DNA of 64,000 nt from NCBI GenBank assembly GCA_015501595.1, contig JADNRX010000228.1, forward strand, positions 1-64,000, written 5' to 3'. Below, piece by piece: positions 1 to 11,943 of this stretch. The position numbers and the translations under genes were made by a program. This DNA comes from Hymenopellis radicata. Lineage: Eukaryota > Basidiomycota > Agaricomycetes > Agaricales > Physalacriaceae. Numbering within the stretch: the first letter of the stretch is position 1; every line of letters begins with the position of its first letter. The notes beneath the pieces are model-generated. The model ran no database searches. It was not told the origin of the DNA and worked only from the letters and a program-made list of their open reading frames with translations.

Positions 1-2227
1 CTTATCAGGAACACCAACGGCCGCCGCCTCCAACACGCCCGGATACGCATACAACGCATTCTCAACCGAAATGGAGTCCTATACCCACACTAAGCATAAA
101 ATCTCGAGATTGATGGTAGACGCACAATGTTCTCGCCCCCGCGGATGATGATATCCTTGATACGATCCTTGATGTAGAGGAACCCGTCCTCATCAACGTA
201 TCCAAAATCCCCGGTCTTGAGCCATCCGTCTTTACTTAGAACCTTGTCCGTGGCGACTGGGTTAGGCTCAGTACGAGGCATGCAGACGGGGAAAAGGCTA
301 ACCTGGATCACCCCAGTATCCTTTCATTATCGCCGGTCCGCGCAACCAGATCTCACCGATTGTGTTCGTAGGGACTTTGACATCGTCTTTCATGATGAGG
401 AGCTCCATGACGGGTAGAGCGGCCCCACTGAAAAGATTTAAAGGTTGACCTGAGGATGAGTCGGAACCGGCTTACGCGCTTGTAGGTCGCAGTTGATAAT
501 CCGGTCCAGCTGCATTCTCACTGTTAGTTGAAATGAAATCTCTATGACATTGTAACTTACCAAACGACACGACGGCGGCACTAGTTTCAGTCAAACCATA
601 TCCTTGTGCACTGTCCCAAAAGTTAGTCTTAGTAAATCATTGAAGCACAAACGAAGATAGATACATTGTCGCCGCAGGGAATGCTTTTCTGACACCGTCG
701 TTTAGAGACTTGGCCACTGCAGCACCGCCGTACGTGATAGAAGCTATCGGAGAGTCACCCGTTGTGTTTTCAGCAAGATCTGATATTGTCGACGGAACTC
801 TGGTGTGCTCTGTCAGTGAAGGAAACAACCTCAACAAACGAGGTTTACTCACGCACCGAGCAGAGTGACATTCTCTGCTTTGACTAACCTGTATGATGCT
901 TAGTCGTTGCTTACTGAGCCGTGAATGACAAAGTGTTTACCTGACGGCTTCGGCGACAACCCATTTACGCATCATCACGATCTTCATACCGAGAAACATC
1001 CCTCCGAGCTACAAGACAGTCAATGCCTCAGTCACGCCCTCACGTTCTGGCACCTACAGTAACAGAGAGAGCGTGGTATGGAAGAGAGGCGTTGCAAGTA
1101 AAGCTGCCTTCTGTGGCCCAGGAACGGGATCAGGAGGGAACTTGGCACCTCGGCGGAGAAGGTCACGTCCCGAACTCGCTGCGACCTATGAATAAATCAA
1201 GGATTACACCATGTAAAGAACATGACTGTGGAAACAAACATTGAAGATATTCGTGAGCAGGCCCCGCTGCGAACACAGGACGCCCTCTATGTAATTCAGT
1301 CAAATCTCAACTGACCGAAAATGAGGCGTAACAATACTCACTTGGTAAACCTGTCGTTCCTGACGTGAAGATCACCGTTGCATTGTCGTCGGGCTGGACG
1401 CCAGGATCTTGTTTAATCACTTGACTCGCGTCGCCCTTATACTCCGCCATTGTCTTGGCCAGGCTGTCCATTCCCTTCCAAGACCCTTTACCTTCATGGC
1501 TTTCGAGTACGAGTAACGCGCTCTTCAGATTCATAGAGCTCTTCTCCACGAGATCGGCGCGCTCTGGGTCAAGAATGATGATCTTACAGTCCGTCAGAGT
1601 AAGACAGTGTTGCAGAGGCGCGAGGGGCAGCATGCTATACAACGAGGTCAGCAATTAGACGAAAGGAGCAGTCGGACAACATGCGCATTAACCAGCACCG
1701 CTACCGCTCCAAGAAGGTCTATCCTTCTGTTAATCGTGAACGAATAGATAGGTAAGTTGAACACATACGACAGGCCCACCACACCACATAGTAACTTGGG
1801 TAGTTCCTCGAACAGATAGCTATCCGGTCACCCTTCTTGACACCATACACGTCTTTGAAAACAGCTGCACAAGTTATAGATTGATTCAACAGCTCCTTGT
1901 AGTTGTAACGTTGGTTCTCATAGACCGCCAAAGTCTTGTCGCCGTTTTCCTTCGTCACCCAGAGCCAGTAGAGACGCAGAGATGGCCAGAGGTTTTTGAA
2001 CACCGTCAGCACGCGGCCGTCAACTTCCTGTCCATCAGTGATAAACATTCAAAGCTCAACGCGTAAGTGACGATCTTACACGTGTTTCTGTCTCGAGTAG
2101 GCTGCCTTTGCCACACAACAGCTTGTCGGCTGCAATGAATCACGATTAGAGGGTGTAGAGAGACGCAAGTCAAATGAATACCTTCAGCAAGGGTAAAACG
2201 GGGCTTCCAAGTCGATAGATCAGCCAT
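1..2227 (-). CDS. AMP-forming acyl-CoA / 4-coumarate-CoA-ligase-like synthetase, partial
   Basis: This is a multi-exon minus-strand gene whose 3' end lies beyond the left edge. The start is taken at the ATG read from 2227, giving [16 protein letters not shown]. Visible ANL-superfamily signatures, in order, are the P-loop [12 protein letters not shown] (about 1340-1390), the GYGLTE-type region near 600, the A8 segment [17 protein letters not shown] and the following [10 protein letters not shown] (about 110-235). The family adenylates a carboxylic acid with ATP and transfers it to CoA. The carboxylate substrate (fatty acid, coumarate or other) cannot be told from these motifs. The C-terminal lysine region is not in the window, so neither activity nor a peroxisomal signal can be judged. 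Exons are separated by introns of about 50 nt. A TATA-like stretch lies just upstream. Confidence 0.85.
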
Positions 2228-2263
2228 GGCGGTGAAGAGAAAGGGTGCCACGAGCTCGAGTCC

Positions 2264-2273
2264 TTATATATAA
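2264..2273 (-). promoter_or_regulatory. TATA-like element upstream of the acyl-CoA synthetase-like gene
   Basis: The sequence TTATATATAA lies about 37 nt upstream of the chosen ATG on the minus strand. It is the only strong TATA-like match close to this start. The short distance implies either a very short 5' UTR or a chance match. Confidence 0.35.
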
Positions 2274-2625
2274 CGCGGAAGATGATTGAATAGAAGTCTC
2301 CCCCAGAGTACGTTAGAGGCACGTTTGACACATCACCGCCCGCCTTTTCAAGAGTGCATTAACGCGACCCATTCCCCAGTAAATCTACTCCTCGTAGTCG
2401 GCGTTGATGAGACTGAGTTATCAGCTGCAATGACCGCTGTAGATTCAACTGCGTTTCGGATAAGCAAGTTGGGGAAAGAGCGTTGTATGCACCATGCCCG
2501 AGAACCGGGTAATTTCTATACTTGACCAATGACCATCACTACTCTGCTTTGAGGGTGAGCTTAAGATCCCTTCAATACGCTCTAAACTTACGTTTTCTCG
2601 ACAGGGAAGGCCTTATTACGCGGAT

Positions 2626-2942
2626 ATGGGTCGCAGTGCAAAATTTCTGAAGCGCGTAGTGAGTGCTCTCTGCCTTTGCAATTCTTGAATTTATTGAACG
2701 ATCTCCCTCAGCCCAAGAAAAATAAGTCATCTGCAACATCCACCTCATCTGGGACGTCGCAGCAACAGCAAGTAGCCGATTCGAAAAAGAAGGCTGGACT
2801 CAAAAGCAAGGCCACCTCGGCCAAGTCGGAAGGTCGAAAACCGGGTGAACCTGTACTCGGAGGTGCCGACTATGTCTCCTTGATGATGGGTGGGCGAAGG
2901 AAAGCCAGAGAAGAAGCGAAGAAACTGCCGCCTCCAAGCTAG
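2626..2942 (+). CDS. small basic, low-complexity protein (unknown function)
   Basis: Two exons, 2626..2658 and 2712..2942, are joined by a 53-nt intron (GTGAGT..CAG) in phase 0. The product is about 87 residues. It begins MGRSAKFLKR and continues with a Lys/Ser-rich, presumably disordered stretch, then a compact C-terminal block ADYVSLMMGGRRKAREEAKK. The defined N- and C-terminal blocks separated by a variable linker look like a conserved small nuclear or nucleolar protein, but I do not recognise the family. A start downstream of 2626 would lose the N-terminal block, and the clean intron supports the model. Confidence 0.65.
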
Positions 2943-3029
2943 CATACGATGTGCGTATCATTGTCCTGCTTGAAAACATTAAGTCTGATATGTAATATAC
3001 AGCTGTCGTATTTCTGTCCGTGCAATACA

Positions 3030-4857
3030 TCATGACGCCTTGACGAGATCCTCTCCTCTGTTCTTATGCTTCTTCAACTGGGCGCTCCACGGCTTCCAAG
3101 TCTTACCATACTTCCTCAGCAGATGTGTAAGCTCTTCGCGTTGTTCCTTCTGCACAAACACATCAGCCGTCGCAAGAGGGATAAAGATGGAACGCACAAT
3201 GTTCCACGGTTGCTCGCCACCATACACATCCGTGAACATTTCTCCCACTTCGCAGTATGGCATAGCTTCTGCCTTCTTGAATGCCTTCATGACGTCCGCT
3301 TTCAGCCTCGCCTTCAGCTCCTCTTCCGCTGTCTCATCCCACCATCCCTTGGACTCCAGGTACAACTTGAATCGTGCTATGGGGTTATCAATCCGTTTAC
3401 GATCCTCCACCTCTGATCTAGCCCGATACGCGTAGGAATCATCCGAAGTAGAATGGTGACCCACCCTGTAGTACATTGTCAGTAACGGTTCGTCAACAAG
3501 TCCTATACCTACCGATATGTCATGGCCTCTATCAGCACCGCTCTACCTTGCTCGAGAGCCCGTCGGCGACCTTCTCTTACAGCACTCATCACAGCAAGCA
3601 CATCGTTTCCGTCAACACGAATGGTATCAATTCCATAGCCTGGCCCACGACTGGCGATTCCATCGCCATAGTATTGCTCCATGCTTGGTGTGCTGATTGC
3701 AAACCCATTGTTCCGGGCGATGAAGACCACAGGTGAAGGCACGGTTGATGCTAGCAGCAGACCTGCGTGGAAGTCTGGTATAGAAAACGGGTCAGAAAGA
3801 GTATGATCAGGAACGAGTGCCTCGTTACCTCCTTCGGACGCAGCACCTTCACCAAAAAAGCAAGCCGCAACCGAGGAACGACGGTCTGGCGATCGTCGTA
3901 GTGCATACGCCACACCGGCTGCTTGTGGAATCTGTGTTGCAAGGGGAGATGAGATTGTATGGAAATGATGCTTCGGAGAACCGAAATGCTAAGCACAGTT
4001 GAGGAGGCATGTATAAAGACGCGTGTTAGGCCACGTACGACAGGCATCTGCCTTCCCTTGCCAGAGGTATCGTCTTGGGTACCGAAGCATTGGGCCATGA
4101 CGTTGTCGAGGCCAAAGTTACGCCATAAGAGGACCCCCATTTCACGGTACTGGCCTGTATAATGGTATGAGATGTATTGATTGTATGAACGTGAATGTAT
4201 AAGTACCGAGGATTCTAAAAAGTTCACGCGAATCAACGGTGACGGTGAATAAATGGATATACACTCACTCGTCATCCAACTGTAGACCTGCCGCTGAACC
4301 TATTACCGTTGCTTCTTCTCCATACTGTGTATATTCAGTTAATGCTAAATGCACTAAAAAGTTACCGAACCGTTGTCATCTGCATATTGGAGTTGAGCCC
4401 TAATATTCACGCGGCATGTTAATACGCACATAGAAAGATATCTTTCCTTGGCGTTGGACATTGTATAGAACATTGTCCAGAGTCGGCAAGAGCTGCATAT
4501 GCTCATAGCTGGCGCGAAGCAGTTCAATCCATGGTAAAGGCGAGGTGCAAGACACTCACATCCTGCGCGCAAGGGCCTCGTCAATCTAGACGTAAATTAG
4601 ATGAATCGCCATTCCTACAAGTCTTTCCCGCGCACCTCTACGGCATCGGCGCCATCCAGAATCTTTCCAGACCCGTCCAGAACTCGGTATGTCGGGATCT
4701 GTTCACCGTCTGGAGTGACAGAGTTGAAGAATTTGAGATTGGGTATTATGGGTGATTGGGTATTTGGGAGCCGTTCGGGTGTTCTAGTAGACATTCTAGC
4801 AGTCTGGTGGTAGCGAAGGCATCTCTTCGACAGAGTGGCGGCCGTGGTTCGTAACAT
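3030..4857 (-). CDS. BCKDHA: 2-oxoisovalerate dehydrogenase E1 component, alpha subunit (mitochondrial)
   Basis: The first exon reads [21 protein letters not shown], an Arg/Ser/Thr-rich mitochondrial presequence, followed by the [20 protein letters not shown] segment typical of branched-chain E1-alpha. Further 3' the thiamine-diphosphate motif [18 protein letters not shown] is split by an intron, then comes [16 protein letters not shown] and the region around the phosphorylated loop ([16 protein letters not shown]). The C-terminus is DLVKAS with the stop at 3030. The enzyme decarboxylates branched-chain 2-oxo acids from Val, Leu and Ile in the mitochondrial matrix, as part of the E1-alpha2-beta2 component of the BCKDH complex. 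At least five introns of about 50 nt are present and no frame break was seen. The symbol follows the animal orthologue. Confidence 0.93.
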
Positions 4858-5288
4858 GGTTTGTGGTCAAGCTCCGCGAGTCCCTGAAAATGCGGGGTAA
4901 GGCGGTCGGAGCATGCAAACTGCCGCCGAAAGATGCCGCCGTCAGTTGAACTAACTTGTCTTTTTCAGTCTTCCTTGAATCTGCATTGAATGGTTGCTTG
5001 TCTGGCTAATCATGATTGATGATGTCGTGTGCAGGCCGTTGGAGTGATGCAACACGCTAACAATGTTGTAGTCATATCACTCTGAAGATCTCTTCAGGCA
5101 CTTTTCTGATTTGATGGCGTCGTAAAACATATACTAATAGGGCTCCATGCACGGGTGCTTTCGTGTTCATTTCTCACCACCGTTGTCTTTCGTTTCTTTC
5201 GCCTTTCCTGTGGATAGTCTGCGGTGTGGACCAGCTGGGGTCTTGTATGATCTAGCTGAGGCGCTCTTTTCTTTTCTATCGGAGTCCA
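4858..5288. other. intergenic region between divergent genes
   Basis: This 431-bp gap separates the start of the E1-alpha gene (minus) from the start of the membrane-protein gene (plus), so it should hold both promoters. No repeat, tRNA or convincing coding segment was seen. The plus-strand reading frame is open from 5147, so a longer N-terminus for the downstream gene is formally possible. The signal-peptide-like start at 5289 is preferred. Confidence 0.5.
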
Positions 5289-6968
5289 TGGTAGCAAACG
5301 CAGTCGCGCTTCTCCTTGGCGTCTGGGCCTTGGGACAGCAGGTTGTCCTTGCCAAAAGGTTCAAGTTCAATTTCAACAACGTCACCCAGTGCGAGCCAGT
5401 CTCCATATCCTTTCGTGGGAGCGAAGTTCCAGCAGACTCCATTCCAGTCACCCTCACTATCCTTCCTCTTTCTGCACCTCCACTCGCGATCGACATTCCC
5501 AATGCCGCCATCAACTCATCCGGTGTATACGTGACCTTCTTTCCTCTCCCCGCCGGCACGCAGTTTTTGGCGTCTCTGGATGATGCAGACGGGCAGAACA
5601 GCGCACAAGTGTCGGACCTGTTCAGAGTTCTCGACTCCGATAATGCTAGCTGTCTACCCCCCGTGGAACCGACGACGTCCTCTTCACTCTTTTCCATTTC
5701 AGAAAACATCGAGCAGTGTAACACTTTCACGGTCCAATACAACACAACAACGGCGCCATCCATTCGTTTGCTCGAGCCCAAGGGCGTATCCTTTTCACTT
5801 CCCCTCCAATCTGATGACACCGAGCTTAAGACCGCGTCTTATCTCATGAACTTCTCCCGACAACATGACGTGGTGCTGATGCTGGACAGTGGTACGAATC
5901 AAAAGAACACGACATCTCTTTTGCACAGTATGCTTTATTTTCGTGACACCGAGTGCAGCTAATATTGTCACTCCTAGTCGCCGGCGATGCTAGCACTTCC
6001 GAAGAATGTCTCCAAAAGAACGATAACAATGACAATAACGATGACAACGGCACACCAGCAGCGAGTACTGTCGGTGCTGTGGGCACACTCTCCAAGTGGG
6101 TGTTGTTTATCATGTGCTTGACAAGGGTCTCACCCTTCTCAGAGGCGCAATCATTGGGGTTAGTGTCGGCGGTGGACTTGTCATCTTAATATCGGTCCTT
6201 GTTGTCCTCTTCATTCTTCGCGAACGCAAACGAAAGCTGAGAGCTGTGGGGAGCATTGTCGCTTTTGATCCAAACCTACTGGATAGCCATCGCTCATACG
6301 GATCTATGGAAAAGGTTGTGGCGGGAGAAGGATTTGCGTCTGTAGTACCACCCACAGTGCCACAGTATCCGGAAGGTTACGTTCGGGACCCTCCTTATGC
6401 AACAGCCAGGTACTCCCCTACAGATTCTAATTTCACTAGGGGCAGTATCGCGTCTTGGGGTAACGCCGCTCCGACCAACCAACCAGGAAGGCTGTCGGCG
6501 GTATCCAAACGCACCACATCGTCAGATATCGCACCTCTGAATATCGAGGACATGCTTAATTACGCTGCGAATCGGTCGAGCTCACAACGCACCCCAGATG
6601 CTCGGTCGTCATTTGGGAATCTTGTTACTCCAAGAACAGTACCCGCGCGAGCGTATATGCGACCTGACGCGGATGTTCCAGAGGATCCGACTTCCATCGC
6701 GATGTCATTCTATCCTTCGGGTCTTCGTGCGTCGTCCACGAACACCACCCATCTATCCCACGCAGCTTCATCTGTTTGGGGTGTATTACCGCCACCTCCA
6801 GCAGCGTCGGGACTACCGACATCACCAAGAGATACGTTCAATCGCCACCCGCCTTCGTTCGGTGGAGTGAGCGCAGATGGCTTTTTGAGACCGGATGCTT
6901 ATACTCAGACTGGAAGTGCTCGGGATAGCGTGTCGAGTTGGGGCAATGATCGAGGTATAGCTCGGTAG
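5289..6968 (+). CDS. single-pass membrane protein with N-glycosylated ectodomain (unknown function)
   Basis: Three exons, 5289..5927, 5978..6095 and 6143..6968, join in frame across GT..AG introns of 50 and 47 nt. The product begins MVANAVALLLGVWALGQQVV, a signal-peptide-like stretch, followed by an ectodomain of about 240 residues with several N-x-S/T sites and Cys residues. Then come an Asn/Asp-rich linker, a transmembrane helix (VGGGLVILISVLVVLFI) with a basic stop-transfer RERKRKLR, and a long Ser/Pro-rich cytoplasmic tail. This architecture (cupredoxin- or mucin-like ectodomain, single helix, disordered tail) is common in Agaricomycetes, but I cannot assign a function. The start at 5289 is chosen over the open frame from 5147 because it puts the hydrophobic signal first. 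Confidence 0.8.
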
Positions 6969-7084
6969 CATCTGTATTTATTGGGAACTTGTAGCGTATT
7001 GTCTGTATATTATCTAGTAGGTCGCATATGGTCGTCCCCACCCATTCCCGCCTTTACATGAGCGTTGCGGGCACTTTCAAGTGG

Positions 7085-7104
7085 GAATCGGGTTTTCCCG
7101 ATTC
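7085..7104. repeat. short perfect hairpin (8-bp stem, 4-nt loop)
   Basis: GAATCGGG-TTTT-CCCGATTC lies in the 254-bp gap between the membrane-protein gene and SMC6. It could be a binding-site palindrome or part of 3' end formation. Nothing else supports a role. Confidence 0.4.
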
Positions 7105-7178
7105 GGAATGAGTCAGTTTGACCTTGTTAGGACTCAAAGCCTATGCAATGTGCATACAATAAACATGGGCACGTGCAG

Positions 7179-7184
7179 ACGCGT
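7179..7184. promoter_or_regulatory. ACGCGT (MluI cell-cycle box) upstream of SMC6
   Basis: The palindrome ACGCGT lies 39 nt before the SMC6 ATG. In yeasts this is the core MBF site that drives G1/S expression of replication and repair genes. The position fits, but one six-base match can arise by chance. Confidence 0.3.
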
Positions 7185-7222
7185 TTCTTCAGACGACCAT
7201 CACCACCCACCCTTTTTTCAGG

Positions 7223-10200
7223 ATGCCTAAACGTCGCGCCACAGCAGACAGTGACGACGAGGGCAGCGTTATTTCATCTCCTGCGTCCAAACGCGCGCGC
7301 ACCGAGGAATACGACGACGACGACTCCCAGCAGGAGCGTAAGCCGACGCGTAAAGGCAAGGCGGCAGCACGTCGCCAAGTCGCAGACGATGACGACGAAG
7401 ACTTGGACGCTGACCAGGATGTTGAAATGAATGGCGACGACGGCGACGACGACGAGGAGTTTGAAAACCGCTACACCAAGACAGTGCTCGAAGCTATGGC
7501 CGCCAAGCGGAACGTCGCAGGGGTATGTTACGCGTCTTTCTCTGCCAAAAACGCGCTCATCTCTACCTAGGGCATTGCTGAACACGGTATCATCGAGTCC
7601 ATCGAGATGCACCAATTTATGTGCCACAAATATCTGACGTTCAGCTTCGGCCCTCAGATAAACTTTATCATCGGTAAGTCTGACATGAAAATCGGCGCGA
7701 ACGGCTACTAACACGGGCTCCGCAGGTCATAACGGCAGTACGTATCCGTTTGCATTCGCGCCACGCGTCACCTGACCCGTCTTAGGTGGCAAGAGCGCGG
7801 TTTTATCCGCTATCACAGTTGCTTTGGGTGGTAAAGCCAACTCTACTGGCCGTGCCAACGGTCTCAAGTCTTTCATTCGCGAGGGCCAATCGTGAGTCCT
7901 GCTCTTTCTCCTTCGTGCCCAGTATTAATGCGGTCCACAGCGTCGCCGAGGTCACCATCCAGATCAAGAACCAAGGCGAAGAGGCGTACAAGCCGAAGGA
8001 ATACGGCAAAAGTATCGTCATTACGCGCAAGTTCACCAAGGACGGCTCATCCTCGTGGAAAATCAAGAGCAAGGATGGCCGGCTCATCAGTTCCAAAAAG
8101 GAAGAATTGGCAGCCATCTGTGACCATATGAACATTCAAGTGGACAACCCCATGAACGTCCTTACTCAAGGTATATAGTTTCCCATCTTACTAGTCCTCT
8201 GTCTGACATGTTTTAGACGCTGCACGACAATTCTTGAGCGCGTCCCATCCGTCTGATAAATACAAGGTAAGAAGGCCGATTCGCCCTCGCCTTCTCTGCT
8301 CACACTTCGCCTAGTTCTTCCTTCGCGGAACCCAGCTCTCTCAGCTTTCGGAGGAGTACACGACTTGCTTGGAGAATATCGATCACACTACAAAGGTCCT
8401 TAACCAGAAGAAGGAGGCGCTGCCTGATCTACGTGTCTCTTATAAGGAGGCCTTGTCCCGCTATGAGGAAGCTTCGAAGGCTCGCGACCAGAAGAAGAAA
8501 GTCGATGAGCTGAAAAAGGAATTGGCGTGGTCATTCGTTCACGACAAGGGGAATCAGCTGCAAGATGCAGTTGACGCTGCAGCTAAGCAAGAGCGCCGAT
8601 TGCCGAAAGTTGAAGAGGGATTGCAGGCCGCTGAGGCACGTATATTTTCTATCTGTCTTCGTTATGTCTTACACTATCAATCTAGGCTCTCTTCGAGTCG
8701 GAGTCTAACGCAGTCACGACGGCAGAGGAGGCTTACTCTACGCTAAACGGAGTGGACGATCTCAATAACCAGAAGCGCGACCTTACCGACAAGATGCGTA
8801 AGAACCGCGCTGTCCTCAACGAGCTCTCTGTCTGTATTTTCCTATACTACTCTTTCTCTCACTCACAACGTTATAGTCAGAACGAAAGGCTATGGACGAC
8901 AGTTTTCGATCTACGAAGGTGACGATTGCGGATATTCAGCGGCAAATCGACTTCGAGAATCGCAGGCTGGCGTCAGATACTCAGGCCAAGCGTGACGAGT
9001 CTCGTCGTCAAGTTGATGAAGCAAACGAGCGGCTCAAGGCAGCGAAGGACTCCCTTCCAGAAATTCTTCAGAAGATGAGGGAAGCTGATGCCAAAGTCCA
9101 AGAAGTCAAGCAAACCGGCGAGGCGAAAGAGGCTGAATTGAAGACTGCCCGTGAAAGTGTCCAGCATGACCAGCACATGATTCGTCAAGCAAACGATCAG
9201 GAAAGTGATCGTTACGTCGCATACGGCAGAAATATGCCACAGCTCCTCGAACGGATCAAGCGTCAGAAGTGGTATGGAGAGATGCCTTTGGGGCCATTGG
9301 GAGTGCACGTCAAGTGCAAAGACCCCGAGCAATGGGGAGAGCTTCTTCGGAAGCAGCTCGGTAACATGCTCACTGCGTTCTCTGTCACCGATCCTCGCGA
9401 CAACCGTATTCTGAAGGATATGCTAAAGAGCTCCGGAAAGTAAGTGTGATCATCTCTAATGCGTGCATTTTCTAAGATTCCTATGCAGCGAGAATCTTCT
9501 CGTTATCATCACGGAACGCGACATGTTCGATTTCAGCTCCGGCGAGCCTCCGTCTCATATGCTGACGGTTTTGAGAGCTCTGGAGGTATGTTCCCCTACA
9601 CGAATAGTATTTCTCTTTCTCACAAATTCATTGTTAGATCTCTGATCCTTTCGTCCTTCGTATTCTCATCAACCAGTCGCGTATCGAGAAAATGTTCCTC
9701 GCCAAGACTCGTCGTGAAGGTGAAGAGATGATGCGCTCCTATGGCAGGGCAGGAACGGCCTGGACTGCTGACGGCTTCCTGTTAAGACGTTTTCCGTACG
9801 TAGACTTTATTTCTTTGTTTTTGCTTGACATCAACTTATCCTTCTTACAGGGAAGGAGGAGAGTCGACATCCCCTCTAGGAAAGGCCCGTAATGACAATA
9901 CCAGTCAACTTCTAACCGGCCGGGACTCTGCCGCACAACGACGGTTAGACATGGCGTTTTTTTGGTCCTTCTAATTTTCTCATCTTCGTACAGACACTTC
10001 AACGAGAAAATGAAGAACGATGAAGCGGAAGTTCAACGTATACAGGCTGAAGTTAGGGAACTGAAAACCAAGTATATGACTGTTCGTGGCGAGTTGGATA
10101 CACTCAAGGTGCGTCGATATATCAATTTGAACACAGTGACATACTAACGTATATATGTAGACTGCAGAGAAGCGAGCACATACGACCGTGAACCAGGCGC

Positions 10201-11610
10201 AGAATAAATTGCGACAGTTGGAGGATGCCGCTCAAGAGGACATGCCCGCTAACGTCGCTGGATTAGAGGCGGCCAGGAAGGTATGCAACTTATTTTAGGA
10301 GATACATACCAGTTTAGCTAATCTCTCTTGAAGGACGCGGAGGCTGAAAAAGAAAACATCGAGAAGCAATTCGTAGACCACAACCAACGCAAGACCGAGA
10401 TCGAGAATGAGCAGAAAGGTTATCAGACCAAGTTGGATGAGGTCAGGGCACAGTTGTCCGATCATGATGAGTATCGTCGGCAGTTGCAGGTGGGCGGCTT
10501 GAATCGGGCGTCATGTTTCTTCGACTGACAATTGCTCCCAGGACAACGTTGAGAAGGCGGCAGAGAGGCGCTTGAAAGCCAATCACGAGTTGAAGTACAT
10601 GCAAGGGAAACTAGATGAAGAGAGGACCAAACTGACTGAGTTCCAAAATACGGCGAGCGTGATCCAGGAGGAATTCGAGGTTTGCCGACCCATGTACTCA
10701 CTTATCAGTTCTGACTCGAGCTTCTTAGGTGTGGACCACGAAGGCTCTCGAGTTTTGTCCCCGCGTTGAGACCCATCGTTCGCACGAAGAGATTCAACGG
10801 AATTTGGACTCGACAAACGCTGCTCTGAAGGAGCGAGAGAAGAGGTTCGTTATATTCTTTGGATGAAGTGCCTTGTATACTCAAAATGACTATCAGGCAA
10901 GGCGCAACTGTCGAGGAGATTCTCGAAGAATTGAACAAGGCCAAGGCCGTTCTTCAAACTGCCGAGCAAGAATGGAGACACATGGTGAAGTTGAACAAGG
11001 TACGTCAACATGTTTGTTCATGAAGCACCTCGCTAAACCCCGTTCCATGTGCAGCAACTCAAATCTTCTTTGATGACGCGTCTGGCAAGATGGCAGGAAT
11101 TCCGTCGACATATCGCCCTCCGGTGTAAACTTGTCTTCCAGTTTAACCTTTCTCATCGAGGTTACTACGGCAAGGTGCTCTTCGACCACGACAAGGGTAC
11201 ACTGCAGTTGAAGGTGCAGACCGACGACGTCGCCGCGACCCAAGGTGGGTCGCGTGACAAGGATCCTAGGTCTCTCAGTGGAGGTGAAAAGTCGTTCTCC
11301 ACTATCTGCTTGTTGCTCTCGCTCTGGGAAGCTATCGGTTGCCCCTGCGGTGCTTGGACGAGTTTGATGTGTTCATGGACGCCGTCAACCGTCGTATCTC
11401 GATGAAGATGATGGTATGGATTGCGCCTTGTTCTCTTCTATAGACTCTGACCTGGTTTGATAGATCGAGACCGCCAATCAGTCCGACAAGAAGCAGTACG
11501 TGCTCATTACACCCCAAGATATGAACAATATCACCGTTGGGAACTCCGTTCGTGTCCACCGTATGACGGATCCCGAGCGTGGTCAAGGAACTTTGGCTTT
11601 CAGCGGCTAG
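7223..11610 (+). CDS. SMC6: structural maintenance of chromosomes protein 6 (SMC5/6 complex), one frame break
   Basis: The gene has about 16 short introns and encodes roughly 1,100 residues. An acidic, basic-patch N-terminus ([14 protein letters not shown]) leads into the ATPase head [15 protein letters not shown]...[19 protein letters not shown]. The Walker A motif is followed by the SMC6-typical [16 protein letters not shown]. Then come a long coiled coil, a hinge (about 9240-9790: [38 protein letters not shown]), a second coiled coil, and the C-terminal head with signature [20 protein letters not shown] and [17 protein letters not shown] (Walker B/D-loop). It ends [17 protein letters not shown]6 pairs with SMC5 in a DNA-loop-extruding, repair-associated nuclear complex. 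The frame changes by one base at about 11343-11345, where CCCC stands and five Cs would keep frame, just before Walker B. Everything downstream is conserved, so a consensus error or a very recent mutation is likely. Confidence 0.92.
7726..7737 (+). other. 12-nt microexon inside the SMC6 Walker A codons
   Basis: The preceding exon ends ATC ATC G at 7673 and the next begins GT GGC AAG at 7786. The intervening GTCATAACGGCA is bounded by cgcag and gtacgt, and it restores GHNGSGK exactly. Both flanking introns are about 50 nt with GT..AG ends. Confidence 0.85.
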
Positions 11611-11943
11611 AGTCGCTGCTCCTCTTCACTGTAACTTATTGCACCCTTCAGTTTACAGTACTCGCTTGATATTTCTTCTATCGTATTTCTTGTACTTTAC
11701 TCCCGCTGCAGAACTTATAGACGAGTCTTTTATGACAATCAATATTTCAACGCTGCCTGCTTACTTCACCCGAATAATCTTCGACAAGGCTTTCCGTCAA
11801 AGCTCTGGGATCATGTCAAGGATGCATCGATGAACACCGGTACTGCTAATGATACATGGTAAGTAATCAGTAACTTCAAGTCCTTCGTAATTAATCGTAT
11901 GTAGTTAGCTGTCCTAAAACTTCAAGCAACAAGAATGCCACGT
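11611..11943. other. gap between convergent SMC6 and tandem four-helix gene
   Basis: This 333-bp region between two convergent stop codons should hold both 3' UTRs. It is AT-rich. An open frame crosses it, but with no recognisable protein. No repeat or RNA gene was seen. Confidence 0.5.

Noticed and set aside
5167..5820. Minus-strand open frame of 217 codons
   Set aside because: It is antisense to the first exon of the membrane-protein gene, whose own frame has a signal peptide and clean splicing.
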